A stretch of 64,000 bases of DNA from Chloroflexota bacterium (GCA_028875055.1 JAPPGG010000044.1:86032-150031); one strand, 5' to 3'; positions 1 through 14,066 are shown, counted from the stretch's first letter. The notes: generated from the sequence alone by a model not told the origin. Numbers and translations: made by a program.

Positions 1-4805
<4,805 letters not shown>

Positions 4806-4839
4806 CTCAAGCTGCAACGGGGGCGCCGGTTTACCGGAC

Positions 4840-5808
4840 ATGAAGGGTCAACCAGACCTTTCCGTTGAACTGGCGCCTACCCATTCCCGGGGCCTTCTTC
4901 TCAAAAACCCCGTAATGGTTGCCTCCGGTACTTTCGGGTACGACGGTTACGGGCGGGGCATCCCCCAGGAAATGGACCTCTCCCGACTGGGGGCGGTCAT
5001 CCCCAAGACCTTCACCCGCTACCCCCGCGAAGGAAATCCCGAACCCCGCTGGTACCCGGAGTCGTACCGGGTCGCCCGTGAAACCGGTGAGCCGGTGCTG
5101 CTCAATGCCATCGGGCTGACGAACCCGGGAATTGAGGCGGGAGTCAGGGAAGTAGCCCCCCAATGGGAGTCCTGGAACGCGACCATGCTGCTGAGCATGT
5201 CGGGTGAGAGCGTAGGGCAGTTTGGCGAGATGGCGGCCATGGCCCAGGGAAAGCCGGGGTTTTCGGCGATTGAGTTGAACCTGAGCTGCCCGAATGTGGA
5301 GCAGGGCGACCTGTTCAGCTACAGCGCTGAAGGGACCTACAGGGCGGTGGACGCAGTGAAGCGACACGCCGAGGTTCCGGTGCTGGCCAAGCTGGCTCCC
5401 AACGTGCCAGACATTGCGCCCATAGCCAGGGCTGCCGTGGAGGCGGGTGCTGACGCGCTGACCATTTGCAATACCATTCCCGCCATGACTATCGACGTGG
5501 AATCCCGCCATCCGACGCTGGGTAACATAACCGGGGGGCTTTCCGGACAGGGACTGCATCCGGTGGCGGTGGCCCTGGTTTACCGGGCGGCCCAGGCGGT
5601 CAGTGTGCCCATCGTTGGCGTGGGAGGTGTCTTTACGGCCAGGGATGCCCTGGAGTTCATTCTGGCCGGAGCGACAGCCGTGCAGGTGGGGAGCGCGAAC
5701 CTGGCAGACCTGTGGGCCCCCTTCAATGTGCTGGACGGTATCAGGTCCTACCTGGGGGAGAGAGGTATCGGCGATATCAAGGAGTTGATCGGGGCGATGG
5801 AAGCCTGA
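4840..5808 (+). CDS. pyrD: Dihydroorotate dehydrogenase, class 1 type
   Basis: About 322 residues. FMN-dependent TIM-barrel enzyme that oxidises dihydroorotate to orotate in pyrimidine synthesis. Visible motifs are the N-terminal LKNPVMVASGTFGYDG, the ELNLSCPNVEQGD loop whose Cys is the catalytic base of class 1 enzymes (class 2 uses Ser), ICNTIPAMTID, the glycine-rich GGLSGQGLHPVA, and the phosphate-binding VGVGGVF and ATAVQVGSAN. A class 1B enzyme would need the PyrK electron-transfer partner, and no pyrK lies nearby. Start: ATG at 4840 matches the family N-terminus; in-frame ATGs at 4792 and 4798, inside the end of rpoC, are alternatives and would give a translationally coupled product. 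The gene follows rpoC in the same direction and is closed by a terminator. Confidence 0.88.
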   Translation: MKGQPDLSVELAPTHSRGLLLKNPVMVASGTFGYDGYGRGIPQEMDLSRLGAVIPKTFTRYPREGNPEPRWYPESYRVARETGEPVLLNAIGLTNPGIEAGVREVAPQWESWNATMLLSMSGESVGQFGEMAAMAQGKPGFSAIELNLSCPNVEQGDLFSYSAEGTYRAVDAVKRHAEVPVLAKLAPNVPDIAPIARAAVEAGADALTICNTIPAMTIDVESRHPTLGNITGGLSGQGLHPVAVALVYRAAQAVSVPIVGVGGVFTARDALEFILAGATAVQVGSANLADLWAPFNVLDGIRSYLGERGIGDIKELIGAMEA

Positions 5809-5843
5809 CGCCGATCAAACGGGCCAATCAAATGGAATGAATT

Positions 5844-5875
5844 AAGGGGAGGGCTGCATTGGCCCTCCCCTTTCT
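5844..5875. terminator. Bidirectional rho-independent terminator
   Basis: GGGGAGGGC (5846-5854), a 7-nt loop, then GCCCTCCCC (5862-5870), flanked by AA on the left and TTT on the right. It sits between the convergent pyrD and clpC genes, so it can end transcription from both sides. Confidence 0.85.
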
Positions 5876-5912
5876 GGTTTGGGGGCGAGTGTCCCCTGTA
5901 ATGCCGGTGGGG

Positions 5913-8360
5913 TTATTCCGCGACTGCGGCCACTTCCGTTTTGGTGAGGGACAGGGCATCGTCGCCCGCGTCAACCACCAGGTGGTCGCCAGTCCGGAAC
6001 TCGCCGGACAGTATCCCCCTGGACAGCGGGTTTTCCAGGTGGCGCTGTATGGCCCTCCGCAGGGGCCTGGCGCCGTACACCGGGTCGAAGCCCTCGTCGG
6101 CCAGCCAGTTTGCCGCCGCCGGGGTCAACTCGAAGGTAATGTCCAGGTCGTCCAGCCGCTGGGCCACGTCATTTACCATCAACCCGACTACCTGAACTAT
6201 CTGTTCGAGGGTCAGCGGGTGGAAAACGATGGTCTCGTCAATGCGGTTCAGAAACTCCGGCCGGAATGCCTGCTTCAACGCTTCGCTCACCGATTTTTCC
6301 AGCGCCTCCCGTTCGCTGTCGGCTGAAGGGTGCGTGGGGTTGAATCCCACACCCGGGCGGTTCAGGTAGCCCGTTCCCAGGTTGCTGGTCATAATTATGA
6401 CCGTGTTTCTGAAGTCCACGGTCCGGCCCTGGCCGTCCGTCAGCCGGCCATCCTCCAGGATCTGCAGCAGGATGTTGAAGACATCGGGGTGGGCCTTTTC
6501 GATTTCGTCGAAGAGGACAACCCGATAGGGACGGCGGCGGACGGCTTCGGTCAGCTGGCCGCCTTCATCGTACCCCACGTAGCCCGGGGGCGCGCCCACC
6601 AGGCGTGATACGGTGTGCTTTTCCATGTACTCGGACATATCCAGCCGCACCATGTTGTCCTCGTCGTCGAAGAGGAACTCGGCCAGGGCCCTGGACAGCT
6701 CCGTCTTCCCCACGCCGGTGGGGCCGAGGAAGATGAAGCTGCCGATGGGACGGCGAGGGTTGCTCAGGCCGGAGCGAGCCCGACGGATGGCCTCGGAGAC
6801 CGCGCGTACCGCTTCCTCCTGGCCCACCAGCCGCTGGTGCAGGGTTTCCTCCATGTGGATCAGGCGGTCGGCCTCGCTCTCCAGCAGGCGACCGGACGGG
6901 ATGCCGGTCCAGCTGGAGACCAGGTCGGCGATGTCCCTTTCGTCCACAATCATGTCAACCTTGCGCTCTTGCCTGAGGTTGTCCTGCTTCTCGCGGAGTT
7001 CTTCCTCCAGGCGCATTCGTTCCGTTCGCAGCTGGGCTGCCTGTTCGTATTTGTTGCGCTGGGCGGCGGCATCCTCCTGGTCGGACAGGCGGCGGACCTG
7101 TTCCTCCAGCTCATGGCAGTCGGGAGGAAAGCCTTCGGCATCGATGCGCACCTTGCTGGCGGCCTCGTCAATGAAGTCGATGGCCTTGTCGGGCAACTGC
7201 CGACCGGTGATGTACCGGTCGCTGAGGCGGGCCGCGGCGACGAGGGCGTCGTCTTCAATCTTAACCTTGTGATGGGCCTCGTAACGGGGCCGCAGGGCCC
7301 TGAGAATCTCCACGGTTTCTTCGACGCTGGGTTCGTCCAGGTAAACCGGCTGGAAGCGGCGTTCCAGGGCGGCGTCTTTTTCAATGTGCTTCCGGTACTC
7401 GTCGAGGGTGGTGGCCCCGATGCACTGAAGTTCTCCCCGCGACAGGGCGGGCTTCAGGAGGTTGCTGGCATCCAGCCCGCCCTCGGCGGCGCCGGCGCCC
7501 ACCATAGTGTGGATTTCGTCCAGGAACAGGATGAACTCGCCCTGCCCCTGCTTTACCTCGTCCATTACCGCCTTGAGCCGTTCCTCAAATTCACCTCGGA
7601 ACTTGGAGCCGGCAACCATGGCGCCCATGTCGAGAGCCAGCACCCGCTTGCCCTTCAGTGAATCGGGCACGTCGCCGCTGGCAATACGCAGCGCCAGTCC
7701 TTCAACGATGGCGGTCTTGCCGACGCCGGCCTCGCCGATGATTACGGGATTGTTCTTCTTGCGGCGGGTAAGGGTCTGGGCCACCCGCCGGATTTCGGTT
7801 TCGCGTCCGATCACCGGGTCCAGCTGGCCCTTGGTGGCCAGCTGGGTCAGATCAATGCTGTACCTTTCCAGGGAACGGTACCGGCTCTCCGCTCGCCGGT
7901 CATCCACCCGGTGAGCGCCGCGGACGGTGGTCAACGCCTGATAGACCTGCTCCTGGTCGATCTTGAACTCCTGCACCAGCCGGGCGGAATCGCCCTGGGG
8001 CTCCCTGATGGCCGCGATGAAGAGATGCTCGACGCTGATGAAATCGTCCTTAAGCCTGCGGGACTCCTCCTGGGCCGTATCCAGCAGGCGCTGAATGCGG
8101 GGAGTGGTGTAGATCTGCCCGGCCTGATTGGCCAGCTTGGGCGAAGCTTCCAGCAGCTGTTCCAGGCGGGCCCGGAAGGCCGGGACGGAAATGCCCAGGT
8201 GTTCCAGGATGCGGGCCGGAATTCCCTCTTCCTGGTTCAGCATGGCCAGCAGTACGTGCTCCACGTCCCACTGGCTGTGGCGGTAGGTCCGCACCAGCTC
8301 CTGGGAGTCCTGGATAACCTGTTGAGCCTGTTCGGTAAAGTCGTCTGATCGCAATGTCAT
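5913..8360 (-). CDS. clpC: Clp/Hsp100 AAA+ ATPase, ClpC-like
   Basis: 815 residues. ATP-driven unfoldase with two AAA+ modules. The N domain (about 1-145) carries two Clp-N repeats. The first Walker A is [13 protein letters not shown] with Walker [16 protein letters not shown]; the second is [14 protein letters not shown] with [14 protein letters not shown]. By name a ClpB would fit the heat-shock context, but three points favour ClpC: the length (ClpB is about 860), a short middle domain with a UVR-like [19 protein letters not shown] stretch, and a VGF tripeptide in the second AAA+ module ([10 protein letters not shown]), the type of loop that docks on ClpP. Start at ATG 8360 with GGAGGTGAG eight bases upstream. 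It is last in the dnaJ-hspR-clpC run and so probably under HspR control. Confidence 0.9.
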   Translation of the reverse strand: MTLRSDDFTEQAQQVIQDSQELVRTYRHSQWDVEHVLLAMLNQEEGIPARILEHLGISVPAFRARLEQLLEASPKLANQAGQIYTTPRIQRLLDTAQEESRRLKDDFISVEHLFIAAIREPQGDSARLVQEFKIDQEQVYQALTTVRGAHRVDDRRAESRYRSLERYSIDLTQLATKGQLDPVIGRETEIRRVAQTLTRRKKNNPVIIGEAGVGKTAIVEGLALRIASGDVPDSLKGKRVLALDMGAMVAGSKFRGEFEERLKAVMDEVKQGQGEFILFLDEIHTMVGAGAAEGGLDASNLLKPALSRGELQCIGATTLDEYRKHIEKDAALERRFQPVYLDEPSVEETVEILRALRPRYEAHHKVKIEDDALVAAARLSDRYITGRQLPDKAIDFIDEAASKVRIDAEGFPPDCHELEEQVRRLSDQEDAAAQRNKYEQAAQLRTERMRLEEELREKQDNLRQERKVDMIVDERDIADLVSSWTGIPSGRLLESEADRLIHMEETLHQRLVGQEEAVRAVSEAIRRARSGLSNPRRPIGSFIFLGPTGVGKTELSRALAEFLFDDEDNMVRLDMSEYMEKHTVSRLVGAPPGYVGYDEGGQLTEAVRRRPYRVVLFDEIEKAHPDVFNILLQILEDGRLTDGQGRTVDFRNTVIIMTSNLGTGYLNRPGVGFNPTHPSADSEREALEKSVSEALKQAFRPEFLNRIDETIVFHPLTLEQIVQVVGLMVNDVAQRLDDLDITFELTPAAANWLADEGFDPVYGARPLRRAIQRHLENPLSRGILSGEFRTGDHLVVDAGDDALSLTKTEVAAVAE

Positions 8361-8471
8361 AGTCTCACCTCCGGGGTCCATCCCAGGGGTCCCAGGGCAT
8401 TTGCCCGCCGCCCCTGGGGATGGCGATGACTAATGTCTGAATATTGCCTTTCTTCGAGTTTATCGGTCCTC

Positions 8472-8828
8472 TTATCTGAACTGCTGCCTTGCAGCAGGGG
8501 AAGGGGCATCAGTGCGTGGCCGGAGCGAGTCGATGGTGTCGTTGAGGCTCCTGATTTCCTGTTCGAGCTCCTCAATGCGGGCCATAAGCTTCAGGGCCAC
8601 CTCGGCTCCGGCCAGGTTCATACCCAGGTCTTCGGTAAGAGTCTTTATGCGGCGGAGGCGCTCAATGTCCGCCTCGGAGTAGAGCCGCTGACGGCCGTTG
8701 GAGCGAGAAGGCCAGATGAGGCCGACCCGCTCGTAATACCGCAGGGTCTGGGCGTGAAGCCCGACCATCCGCGCGGCAATGCTGATAACAAAGCAGGGTT
8801 CCTCGGAGTTATTTCTCTGAAACGTCAT
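8472..8828 (-). CDS. hspR: MerR-family heat-shock repressor HspR
   Basis: 118 residues. MerR-type winged-helix protein: helix-turn-helix start [19 protein letters not shown], then [33 protein letters not shown] and a C-terminal coiled coil ([20 protein letters not shown]). HspR proteins repress chaperone genes and are released on heat shock, with DnaK as co-repressor in actinobacteria. The ATG overlaps the dnaJ stop by four bases (ATGA), so it is translated with dnaJ. A HAIR-like operator in the divergent promoter region upstream fits this role. There is a 111-bp gap before clpC in which I see no clear promoter. Confidence 0.9.
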   Translation of the reverse strand: MTFQRNNSEEPCFVISIAARMVGLHAQTLRYYERVGLIWPSRSNGRQRLYSEADIERLRRIKTLTEDLGMNLAGAEVALKLMARIEELEQEIRSLNDTIDSLRPRTDAPSPAARQQFR

Positions 8829-9730
8829 GATTGCACCTTCGCGCTGCCCCGCAGGTCTTTCAGTTTGCGGAACAGTTCCAGTTCCTCGGGGGTCGGGTCG
8901 CTGGGCAGCACCGCCTTGACCGTGGCGTAGAGGCTGCCCCTGTTGCCGGACTGGTTCAGTTGCGGCATGCCCTGGCCGGACAGCCGGAACCGGCGGCCAT
9001 TCTGGGTGCCCGGCGGAACGGTCAACGCCACCCTGCCCGTCAGGGTGGGGACGGTAACTTCCGCGCCCAGGACCAGGTCCTCTACGGGTACATCTATCTC
9101 CGAGTAGAGGTCGCGGCCCTTTCGTTCAAAGCGGGGGTGGTCGATGACCGTGACGGAGAGATAGAAGTCACCATCGCCTCCGCCGGCCGGTATGTGTACT
9201 CGGGAACCCGTGTCCACGCCGGGAGGGACCTTCACCTCCAGCCGGCGGCCATCGGGCAGATTTACCGTTCTGGTGGCGCCCTCGGCGGCTTCGGACAGGG
9301 TGATATCCACCTGGTACTGGGCGGGCGGCTGCCGGTGAGAGGGGCGGTCGGAACCGAAATTGTTGAACAGCCGGTCGAACAGACCGTCGCCGCCAAGGCC
9401 GCCCAGGTCGAAGTCCACACCGCCTGGACTGCCGAAGTCGCCGTTGGTGTAGAAATGGAACCCGCCGCGGCCGCCTCCCCGGGCTTCCGCCTGGTCAAGC
9501 TCGTCGGCATGCATCCAGCGGTCGCCATACTTGTCGTATTTGCGGCGTTTCTCGGCGTCGGAAAGGACGGAATGGGCCTCGTTGACCTGCTTGAATTTAT
9601 CCTCGGCGCCAGGGTCGCCCGGGTTGACGTCCGGGTGATACTGGCGGGCAAGCTTCCGGTAGGCCTGCCGGATGTCCTTATCGCTGGCGTCGCGAGAAAC
9701 GCCCAGGAGTTCGTAATAGTTTGTTGCCAT
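8825..9730 (-). CDS. dnaJ: DnaJ-class co-chaperone (CbpA/DnaJ2 type)
   Basis: 301 residues. N-terminal J domain (about 1-70): [20 protein letters not shown] with the invariant HPD in [16 protein letters not shown], which stimulates the DnaK ATPase. Next comes a glycine-rich segment ([10 protein letters not shown]), then two C-terminal substrate-binding domains ([19 protein letters not shown] and [18 protein letters not shown]). The Cys-rich zinc-finger domain of classical DnaJ is absent, so it is of the CbpA type. ATG at 9730 is preferred to GTG at 9739 because GAGGTG stands at the right distance before it. First gene of the leftward heat-shock operon; dnaK is not in the window. Confidence 0.92.
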   Translation of the reverse strand: MATNYYELLGVSRDASDKDIRQAYRKLARQYHPDVNPGDPGAEDKFKQVNEAHSVLSDAEKRRKYDKYGDRWMHADELDQAEARGGGRGGFHFYTNGDFGSPGGVDFDLGGLGGDGLFDRLFNNFGSDRPSHRQPPAQYQVDITLSEAAEGATRTVNLPDGRRLEVKVPPGVDTGSRVHIPAGGGDGDFYLSVTVIDHPRFERKGRDLYSEIDVPVEDLVLGAEVTVPTLTGRVALTVPPGTQNGRRFRLSGQGMPQLNQSGNRGSLYATVKAVLPSDPTPEELELFRKLKDLRGSAKVQS

Positions 9731-9768
9731 AATGTTCACCTCTGAGAGGTGCTTCCCTTGATGGTTGA

Positions 9769-9797
9769 ATTATAACGATATACAAGAATAGTGTCAA
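9769..9797 (-). promoter_or_regulatory. sigma70 promoter of dnaJ-hspR-clpC
   Basis: Reading leftward: TTGACA (9797-9792), exactly 17 bases, then TATAAT (9774-9769). Both boxes match the consensus perfectly. It lies 39 bp upstream of the dnaJ ATG. Confidence 0.85.
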
Positions 9798-9825
9798 TGA
9801 ATATTATTGGTCGAGACTAAAGATA

Positions 9826-9854
9826 TTGACAAAAGCCACTCAACTATTTATGAT
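9826..9854 (+). promoter_or_regulatory. sigma70 promoter of hsp20
   Basis: TTGACA (9826-9831), 17 bases, TATGAT (9849-9854). The predicted start site (about 9861) lies immediately before the HAIR-like inverted repeat. The -35 boxes of this and the divergent promoter are only about 28 bp apart. Confidence 0.85.
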
Positions 9855-9866
9855 GGTTTCAGTGGA

Positions 9867-9887
9867 CTTGATATAGAGCATATCAAA
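9867..9887. promoter_or_regulatory. HAIR-like HspR operator
   Basis: CTTGATA, seven bases, TATCAAA; the inner part TTGATAT-N5-ATATCAA is a perfect 7-bp inverted repeat. The known HspR operator (HAIR) is CTTGAGT-N7-ACTCAAG, so arm start and spacing agree. It overlaps the presumed +1 region of hsp20, where a bound repressor would block transcription. A second copy near the dnaJ promoter is not obvious. Confidence 0.65.
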
Positions 9888-9931
9888 GCTACTGCAAAAC
9901 ACAAGTCAATTACAATAGCAGGAGGATCGCT

Positions 9932-10411
9932 ATGATGGTACAGCGCTGGGACCCCTTCAGAGAAATGCGGTGGATGCAGGAAAATATGAACCAGATGCGG
10001 CGGGGCTTCTCGCCGGCCGCAGGCGGGAACGGCGGAACTGCCGGCTGGGCTATTCCCCTCAACGTGGTCCAGGACGATGAGAGCATCGTGGTGTACGCTT
10101 CGATGCCCGGGATTGATCCTGCGGACCTGAACGTGACCGTTGATAACGATGTCTTGACCATCCGAGGTCAGACCGCCACCGAAGGCGAACGGAAGGAAGG
10201 CAATTACCTGATGCGGGAGATGCACACGGGTTCGTTCCAGCGGTCGCTGAGGCTTCCGGACACCCTGGATGTGGACAAAGCCCAGAGCAGCTATGACAAC
10301 GGGGTGTTGACCATTTCCCTGCCGAAGGTCGAGGCCAGGCAGGCGCGCCAGTTGCCGGTCACGGTAGGCGCCAACGGGCATTCAACTGAAGGCGAGACAT
10401 CCGAAGAGTAG
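9932..10411 (+). CDS. hsp20: Small heat-shock protein, Hsp20/alpha-crystallin family
   Basis: 159 residues. ATP-independent holdase that binds unfolding proteins. The alpha-crystallin domain covers about 35-140: IPLNVVQDDESIVVYASMPG, DLNVTVDNDVLTIRG, the conserved GSFQRSLRLPDTLD, and YDNGVLTISLPK with the typical GVL motif. The N-terminal arm is short and Met/Arg-rich (FREMRWMQENMNQMRRG), as expected for oligomer assembly. AGGAGG lies eight bases before the first of two tandem ATGs. Single-gene unit between the promoter/HAIR element and a strong terminator. Confidence 0.95.
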   Translation: MMVQRWDPFREMRWMQENMNQMRRGFSPAAGGNGGTAGWAIPLNVVQDDESIVVYASMPGIDPADLNVTVDNDVLTIRGQTATEGERKEGNYLMREMHTGSFQRSLRLPDTLDVDKAQSSYDNGVLTISLPKVEARQARQLPVTVGANGHSTEGETSEE

Positions 10412-10434
10412 TCCCGCCACACGGCAGCCACGCA

Positions 10435-10466
10435 CGAGGGGCCCATCAGGGCCCCTCGGTTTTTTT
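10435..10466 (+). terminator. Rho-independent terminator of hsp20
   Basis: CGAGGGGCCC, loop ATCA, GGGCCCCTCG, followed by seven T residues. A textbook hairpin and U-tract 23 bp after the hsp20 stop. Confidence 0.95.
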
Positions 10467-10924
10467 GTGGCGAATTGACCCGCAAGAGACTTCTATCCTG
10501 GGTATTCCTGATGCCAGAGAGGGTCTGCAGTCCGACTCTCTTCCGTTACCGTGTCAGCGGCGGCCACCGTTTGGCGATGCCGCTTGGCAGATACGCGCTC
10601 AGATGCTTGGGCCAGGCACGGCGTAACCTTCGTCGGAGCAAGATGACCCTACGGCTGAAGATATCTGTGAAGGGTAGATAGTCGCAGGGGCCCGGAACGT
10701 TTCAAACCGGGCTGCGCCAAGAGCGAGCGAGTCTGACTCTGCATACGGGGCACGCGCGGCAGGGATTCCTGGATGCCGGCGAAACGAGGAATGACGGTTG
10801 TCTGGCAGGGAAACCCCGTCATCCCTGAGCTTCTGCGTCAAAGGCATTTAACTTGTTAGCGGTAAAGGAAGGTGCTACAATCTCTTAGCTGTCCGGGGCC
10901 ACTTCCCGGACCGGGTTCACTCAA
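10467..10924. other. Non-coding stretch before tRNA-Asn
   Basis: About 460 bp without a supportable gene. It holds a palindromic intergenic repeat (10761-10827, listed separately). Short frames here lack ribosome-binding sites and recognisable sequence. Confidence 0.6.
10761..10827. repeat. Palindromic intergenic repeat, GCCGGCGAAA/ATGACG type
   Basis: Contains ATTCCTGGATGCCGGCGAAA, then GGAATGACGG, and a later CCCGTCATCCC that can pair with it. The same words (GATTCC, CCGGCGAAAG, CGTCAT) recur at 40801-40896, which suggests a dispersed repeat family confined to intergenic DNA. Confidence 0.5.
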
Positions 10925-10999
10925 TCCCCAGTAGCTCAGCGGTAGAGCGGGCGGCTGTTAACCGCTAGGTCGCAGGTTCGAATCCTGCCTGGGGAGCCA
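10925..10999 (+). tRNA. tRNA-Asn (GTT)
   Basis: Acceptor arms TCCCCAG and CTGGGGA pair fully; D arm AGCTCAGCGGTAGAGCG; anticodon loop CTGTTAA gives anticodon GTT; T arm GCAGGTTCGAATCCTGC; discriminator G; CCA is encoded. Complete cloverleaf of 75 nt, with a short T-run after it. Confidence 0.96.
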
Positions 11000-11146
11000 C
11001 ATTTTTCCCACCCTGTTTTTCCAGCTACCAGGCGATTTGCCGGTGAAGCTTTGCCCGTTTCCAGGCTGGCGGGCTTTGTGCCGGTGGTTGGCCCCGGAAT
11101 TCTGCGTGGCAGCGCCGGGGCCGAGTGTAAATTCTCCAGTCCGCCT

Positions 11147-12079
11147 TTAGTCGGCAGGCAAGGGTCGGGACTGGCGGCCGGGGCCGCCGGCGCTCTCGCG
11201 AATGTCCCTGGCCGTTGCCTCGTCCACGCCCCTGGGCCAGCGCCGCTTGAGCGGGTCGGTGACCGTCAGGTTGAAGCTGCCAACTCCCTCGACCCCAACT
11301 TCGATGGTGTCGCCGTCCTGCATGGCGCCGAGGCCCTGGTGGTTGGTGCCCATGAACAGGACGTCGCCGGGGCTGATTTCCTCGATAGACGCCACGTACT
11401 CGATGGACTCGGCTATGGAGTGGGCGAGGTCGTCGGTGTTGTAGTTGACGCGCAATTCTCCGTCAACACTAAGGGTGATCTGCAGTTTTTCGGGGTCCGC
11501 GATCTCGTCTTTGGTCACGATGCAGGGGCCCATGGGGCAGAAGGTTGGGTGGGACTTGTGCTCCGCGATGGGAAGGGTGTTCGGGACGCGGCCTCCGCTG
11601 CCCCCTGGCATGCGCGCTGATACGTCCACACCGGCCGTGAAACCAAAGACGCAGTCCATGGCCTCCGAGGCAGGGATGTCCTTTCCGCCCCGGCCAAATA
11701 CCAGGACGAGTTCCGCCTCGTGATGAAAGATGTTGGCATCGACATCGGGCAGGACGACGGCGCCGCCCGGGTTCAGAATGCTGTGCAGCCTCTTGATGAA
11801 ACCCCACATCGGGGAAGGCTCCCGGGCGCCAAACTCACGGAAGTTGCCGCCCATGCAGAGGATCTTGTTGGGACTGGGCAACGGCGCCCGCAGTTGCGCT
11901 CCGGCGACCGTCGCGCCGGTTGATGCACGGTGTTCCAGCTGGGACTTCAGGTCGTCGTAATTGGTGATAAGGTGGACCATGGCTTCCTGTCCGCCGCCGG
12001 GACACAGGTCCCCAACGTCGATAACGCCGGCATCGGTCAGGATTCCGGGCTGGTTGTCGTTGTACATAACGAGCTTCAT
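11147..12079 (-). CDS. Fumarylacetoacetate hydrolase family protein
   Basis: 310 residues. FAH-fold enzymes cleave or decarboxylate beta-diketo acids in catabolism of aromatic compounds. The N-terminal lid domain (MKLVMYNDNQPGIL) is followed by the catalytic domain starting at KILCMGGNFREF. The metal site is in ANIFHHEAELVLVFG (two Glu), with GFTAGVDVSARM, IVTKDEI and SPGDVLFMGTNHQGLG further on. The usual DxSARD signature reads DVSARMPGG, so the substrate cannot be named. Start at ATG 12079 with AGGAGGAAG before it. Divergent from the betaine genes, with no clear functional link to them. Confidence 0.82.
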   Translation of the reverse strand: MKLVMYNDNQPGILTDAGVIDVGDLCPGGGQEAMVHLITNYDDLKSQLEHRASTGATVAGAQLRAPLPSPNKILCMGGNFREFGAREPSPMWGFIKRLHSILNPGGAVVLPDVDANIFHHEAELVLVFGRGGKDIPASEAMDCVFGFTAGVDVSARMPGGSGGRVPNTLPIAEHKSHPTFCPMGPCIVTKDEIADPEKLQITLSVDGELRVNYNTDDLAHSIAESIEYVASIEEISPGDVLFMGTNHQGLGAMQDGDTIEVGVEGVGSFNLTVTDPLKRRWPRGVDEATARDIRESAGGPGRQSRPLPAD

Positions 12080-12415
12080 TGCTTCCTCCTTACTGGCCGT
12101 GTACTGCGAGGATTTGCTGGGTAGCGTACTAGGTACAGGAGCCGACCTCAAGCCCTGAAGCATCTGCGGGAGACAGGGATGTTAAGCGCTTGCCTGGATT
12201 GCCGGTTCGCTACGGGTTGGAAACCAAGCTGCCCCCCACCGCAATCAGCGTTGCGGATCCTGGAGGCCCGGTCCGGGTGGCATAGAGCTGGGGAGCGAGG
12301 GTGGTTGCAGCAACCATTTCAGGCGGTTACGCTGGTGGCTCAGGCCGCCCACCGGCAATGGCAGCGAAGGGCGTCCGGTCCCGCGCTGGAACGATGCCGA
12401 AGGGAGTTCAGGTCA
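12080..12415. other. Intergenic region between divergent genes
   Basis: 336 bp upstream of both the FAH-family gene and the betaine pair. It should contain both promoters, but I found no convincing -35/-10 pair. A reading frame is open from 12179 into the SDMT gene, but the added residues show no resemblance to the family. Confidence 0.45.
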
Positions 12416-13258
12416 ATGTCCCAGAGAGACGTCAATGCTATCGTTTCCAACACCCGCGCCTATTACGACGGTCCCGCCGACGAAATCTACCGGACCATCT
12501 GGGGAGACAATCTCCATCTGGGTGTTCCCTGCGGCGACGAATGTCCCCACCCGGAAGCGATGCAGCACACCAATGAAATTATGGCGGGCGCGGCGCCGCT
12601 GGGACCGGACTCTCGGGTGCTGGACCTGGGCTGCGGCTATGGTTCTACGGCGCGATACCTGGCTGCCAACTTCGGATGCCAAGTTACCGGAACCAACATC
12701 AGTGAGAAGGAACTGGACCTGGCCCGCCAGCGGGCATCAGGGGCGGGCCTGTCCCACCTGTTAACCTTTGAATACGAGGACTTCCATCGCCTGGCCTGCG
12801 CGGACGGATCGTACGACGTGGTCTGGAGCCAGGAAGCGTTCCTGCACGCGGCGGACAAGAACGCGGTCTTGTCGGAATGCCGCCGGGTCCTGAAGCCGGG
12901 GGCAACCCTGATTTTTACGGATGTCCTGGTGCGCCGGGACACCCCGGCAGCGGACAGGGCGAGAATTTACGACCGGGTACAGTCGCCGGACATGTGGGAC
13001 CTGGATGATTATCGGGCAGCCCTTTCCCGCCTGGACTTTTCAATAGCCAGGGAGGAAGACTGGTCGCGGCACGTTGCCCGCTCCTACAGATGGGTGCGCG
13101 ATCGGCTACGCGAGAACCGGGCAGCGCTGCTGCCTCGAATTGGGGCGGACACCATTGACCGTACCCTGGAGGCCCTCTCTTTCTGGGTTGATTCGGCCAA
13201 TGCGGGATACATCGGCTGGGCCATGTTTGTGGCAGGGAAACCTGCTCACACAGCCTGA
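12416..13258 (+). CDS. Sarcosine/dimethylglycine N-methyltransferase (SDMT)
   Basis: 280 residues. SAM-dependent class I methyltransferase. SDMT converts sarcosine to dimethylglycine and then glycine betaine. The N-terminal block AYYDGPADEIYRTIWGDNLH followed by LGVP is characteristic of SDMT. Motif I is VLDLGCGYGSTARYLA, followed by VTGTNISEKEL and DVVWSQEAFLHAADK. The next gene encodes the partner GSMT, which supports the assignment over a generic methyltransferase. ATG 12416 is chosen because family similarity begins just after it; GGGAG lies upstream. No betaine transporter is nearby. Confidence 0.82.
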   Translation: MSQRDVNAIVSNTRAYYDGPADEIYRTIWGDNLHLGVPCGDECPHPEAMQHTNEIMAGAAPLGPDSRVLDLGCGYGSTARYLAANFGCQVTGTNISEKELDLARQRASGAGLSHLLTFEYEDFHRLACADGSYDVVWSQEAFLHAADKNAVLSECRRVLKPGATLIFTDVLVRRDTPAADRARIYDRVQSPDMWDLDDYRAALSRLDFSIAREEDWSRHVARSYRWVRDRLRENRAALLPRIGADTIDRTLEALSFWVDSANAGYIGWAMFVAGKPAHTA

Positions 13259-13295
13259 AAAGGTTGAAGCAGGGCAAAATTAAGGGGAATCACTT

Positions 13296-14066
13296 GTGAC
13301 GGAGACCAACAACACGCCGGTCCCCAGGGACCTGTACAAGGAGCAATATTCGCCTGAATTCGCCGGCCGGTGGGACGAGCTGATCGACTGGCAGCGAAGG
13401 GCGAAGGCGGAGAACCATTTCTTTCGGGACATCCTGAGAGGGCACGGGGTTGAAAGGGTGCTGGATATTGCCTGCGGCACCGGCTACCACGCCGTCACCC
13501 TGAGGGCCGAGGGATTCCAGGTCACGGCGTCCGACGGCGCGCCAAGCATGCTGGTCCGGACCGAGGAAAACGCCAGGCGCTTCGGAATCGACGACCTGAG
13601 GATTGTCGAGGCCGAGTGGACCAGGCTGGGGGAGGTCTTCGGCGGTGAGGAATTCGACGCAGTGATTTGCCTGGGAAACGCGTTCACCCACCTGTTTGAT
13701 GAAGGGGACAGAGTCAAGGCCCTCAGCGAGATATACCGGCTGCTCACGAGGGACGGCATCGCCATAATTGACCAGAGAAATTACGACGCCATCCTGGATA
13801 ACGGTTTTTCCAGCAAGCACCAGTCCTACTACCTGGGGGAGACGGTTGCGGTACGACCGGAGGAATTGAGGGAAGACCTGCTGACCATGCGGTACGAGTA
13901 CGATGATGGCGAAGTCCACTTCCTGACTATCTGCCCCATCCGCCAGGAGTACGTGACCAATCTGCTGCTGGGAGCCGGCTTTCGCAGCGTCAAGCGGTAT
14001 GGAGACTTTGCGCAGGACTACGACTTCTATGAGCCCGATTTCGTGATACAGGTGGCCACGAAGTGA
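13296..14066 (+). CDS. Glycine/sarcosine N-methyltransferase (GSMT)
   Basis: 256 residues. Methylates glycine to sarcosine and sarcosine to dimethylglycine with SAM. Family features in order: FAGRWDELIDWQRRAKAE, motif I VLDIACGTGYHAVTLRAEGF, VTASDGAPSML, then DAVICLGNAFTHLFDE, IIDQRNYDAILDNGFSSKH and the C-terminal GDFAQDYDFYEPDFVIQVA. These match GSMT of halophiles closely, from memory. GTG start at 13296 with AAGGGGA upstream, 37 bp after the SDMT gene, so the pair forms an operon for osmolyte synthesis from glycine. Confidence 0.85.
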   Translation: MTETNNTPVPRDLYKEQYSPEFAGRWDELIDWQRRAKAENHFFRDILRGHGVERVLDIACGTGYHAVTLRAEGFQVTASDGAPSMLVRTEENARRFGIDDLRIVEAEWTRLGEVFGGEEFDAVICLGNAFTHLFDEGDRVKALSEIYRLLTRDGIAIIDQRNYDAILDNGFSSKHQSYYLGETVAVRPEELREDLLTMRYEYDDGEVHFLTICPIRQEYVTNLLLGAGFRSVKRYGDFAQDYDFYEPDFVIQVATK

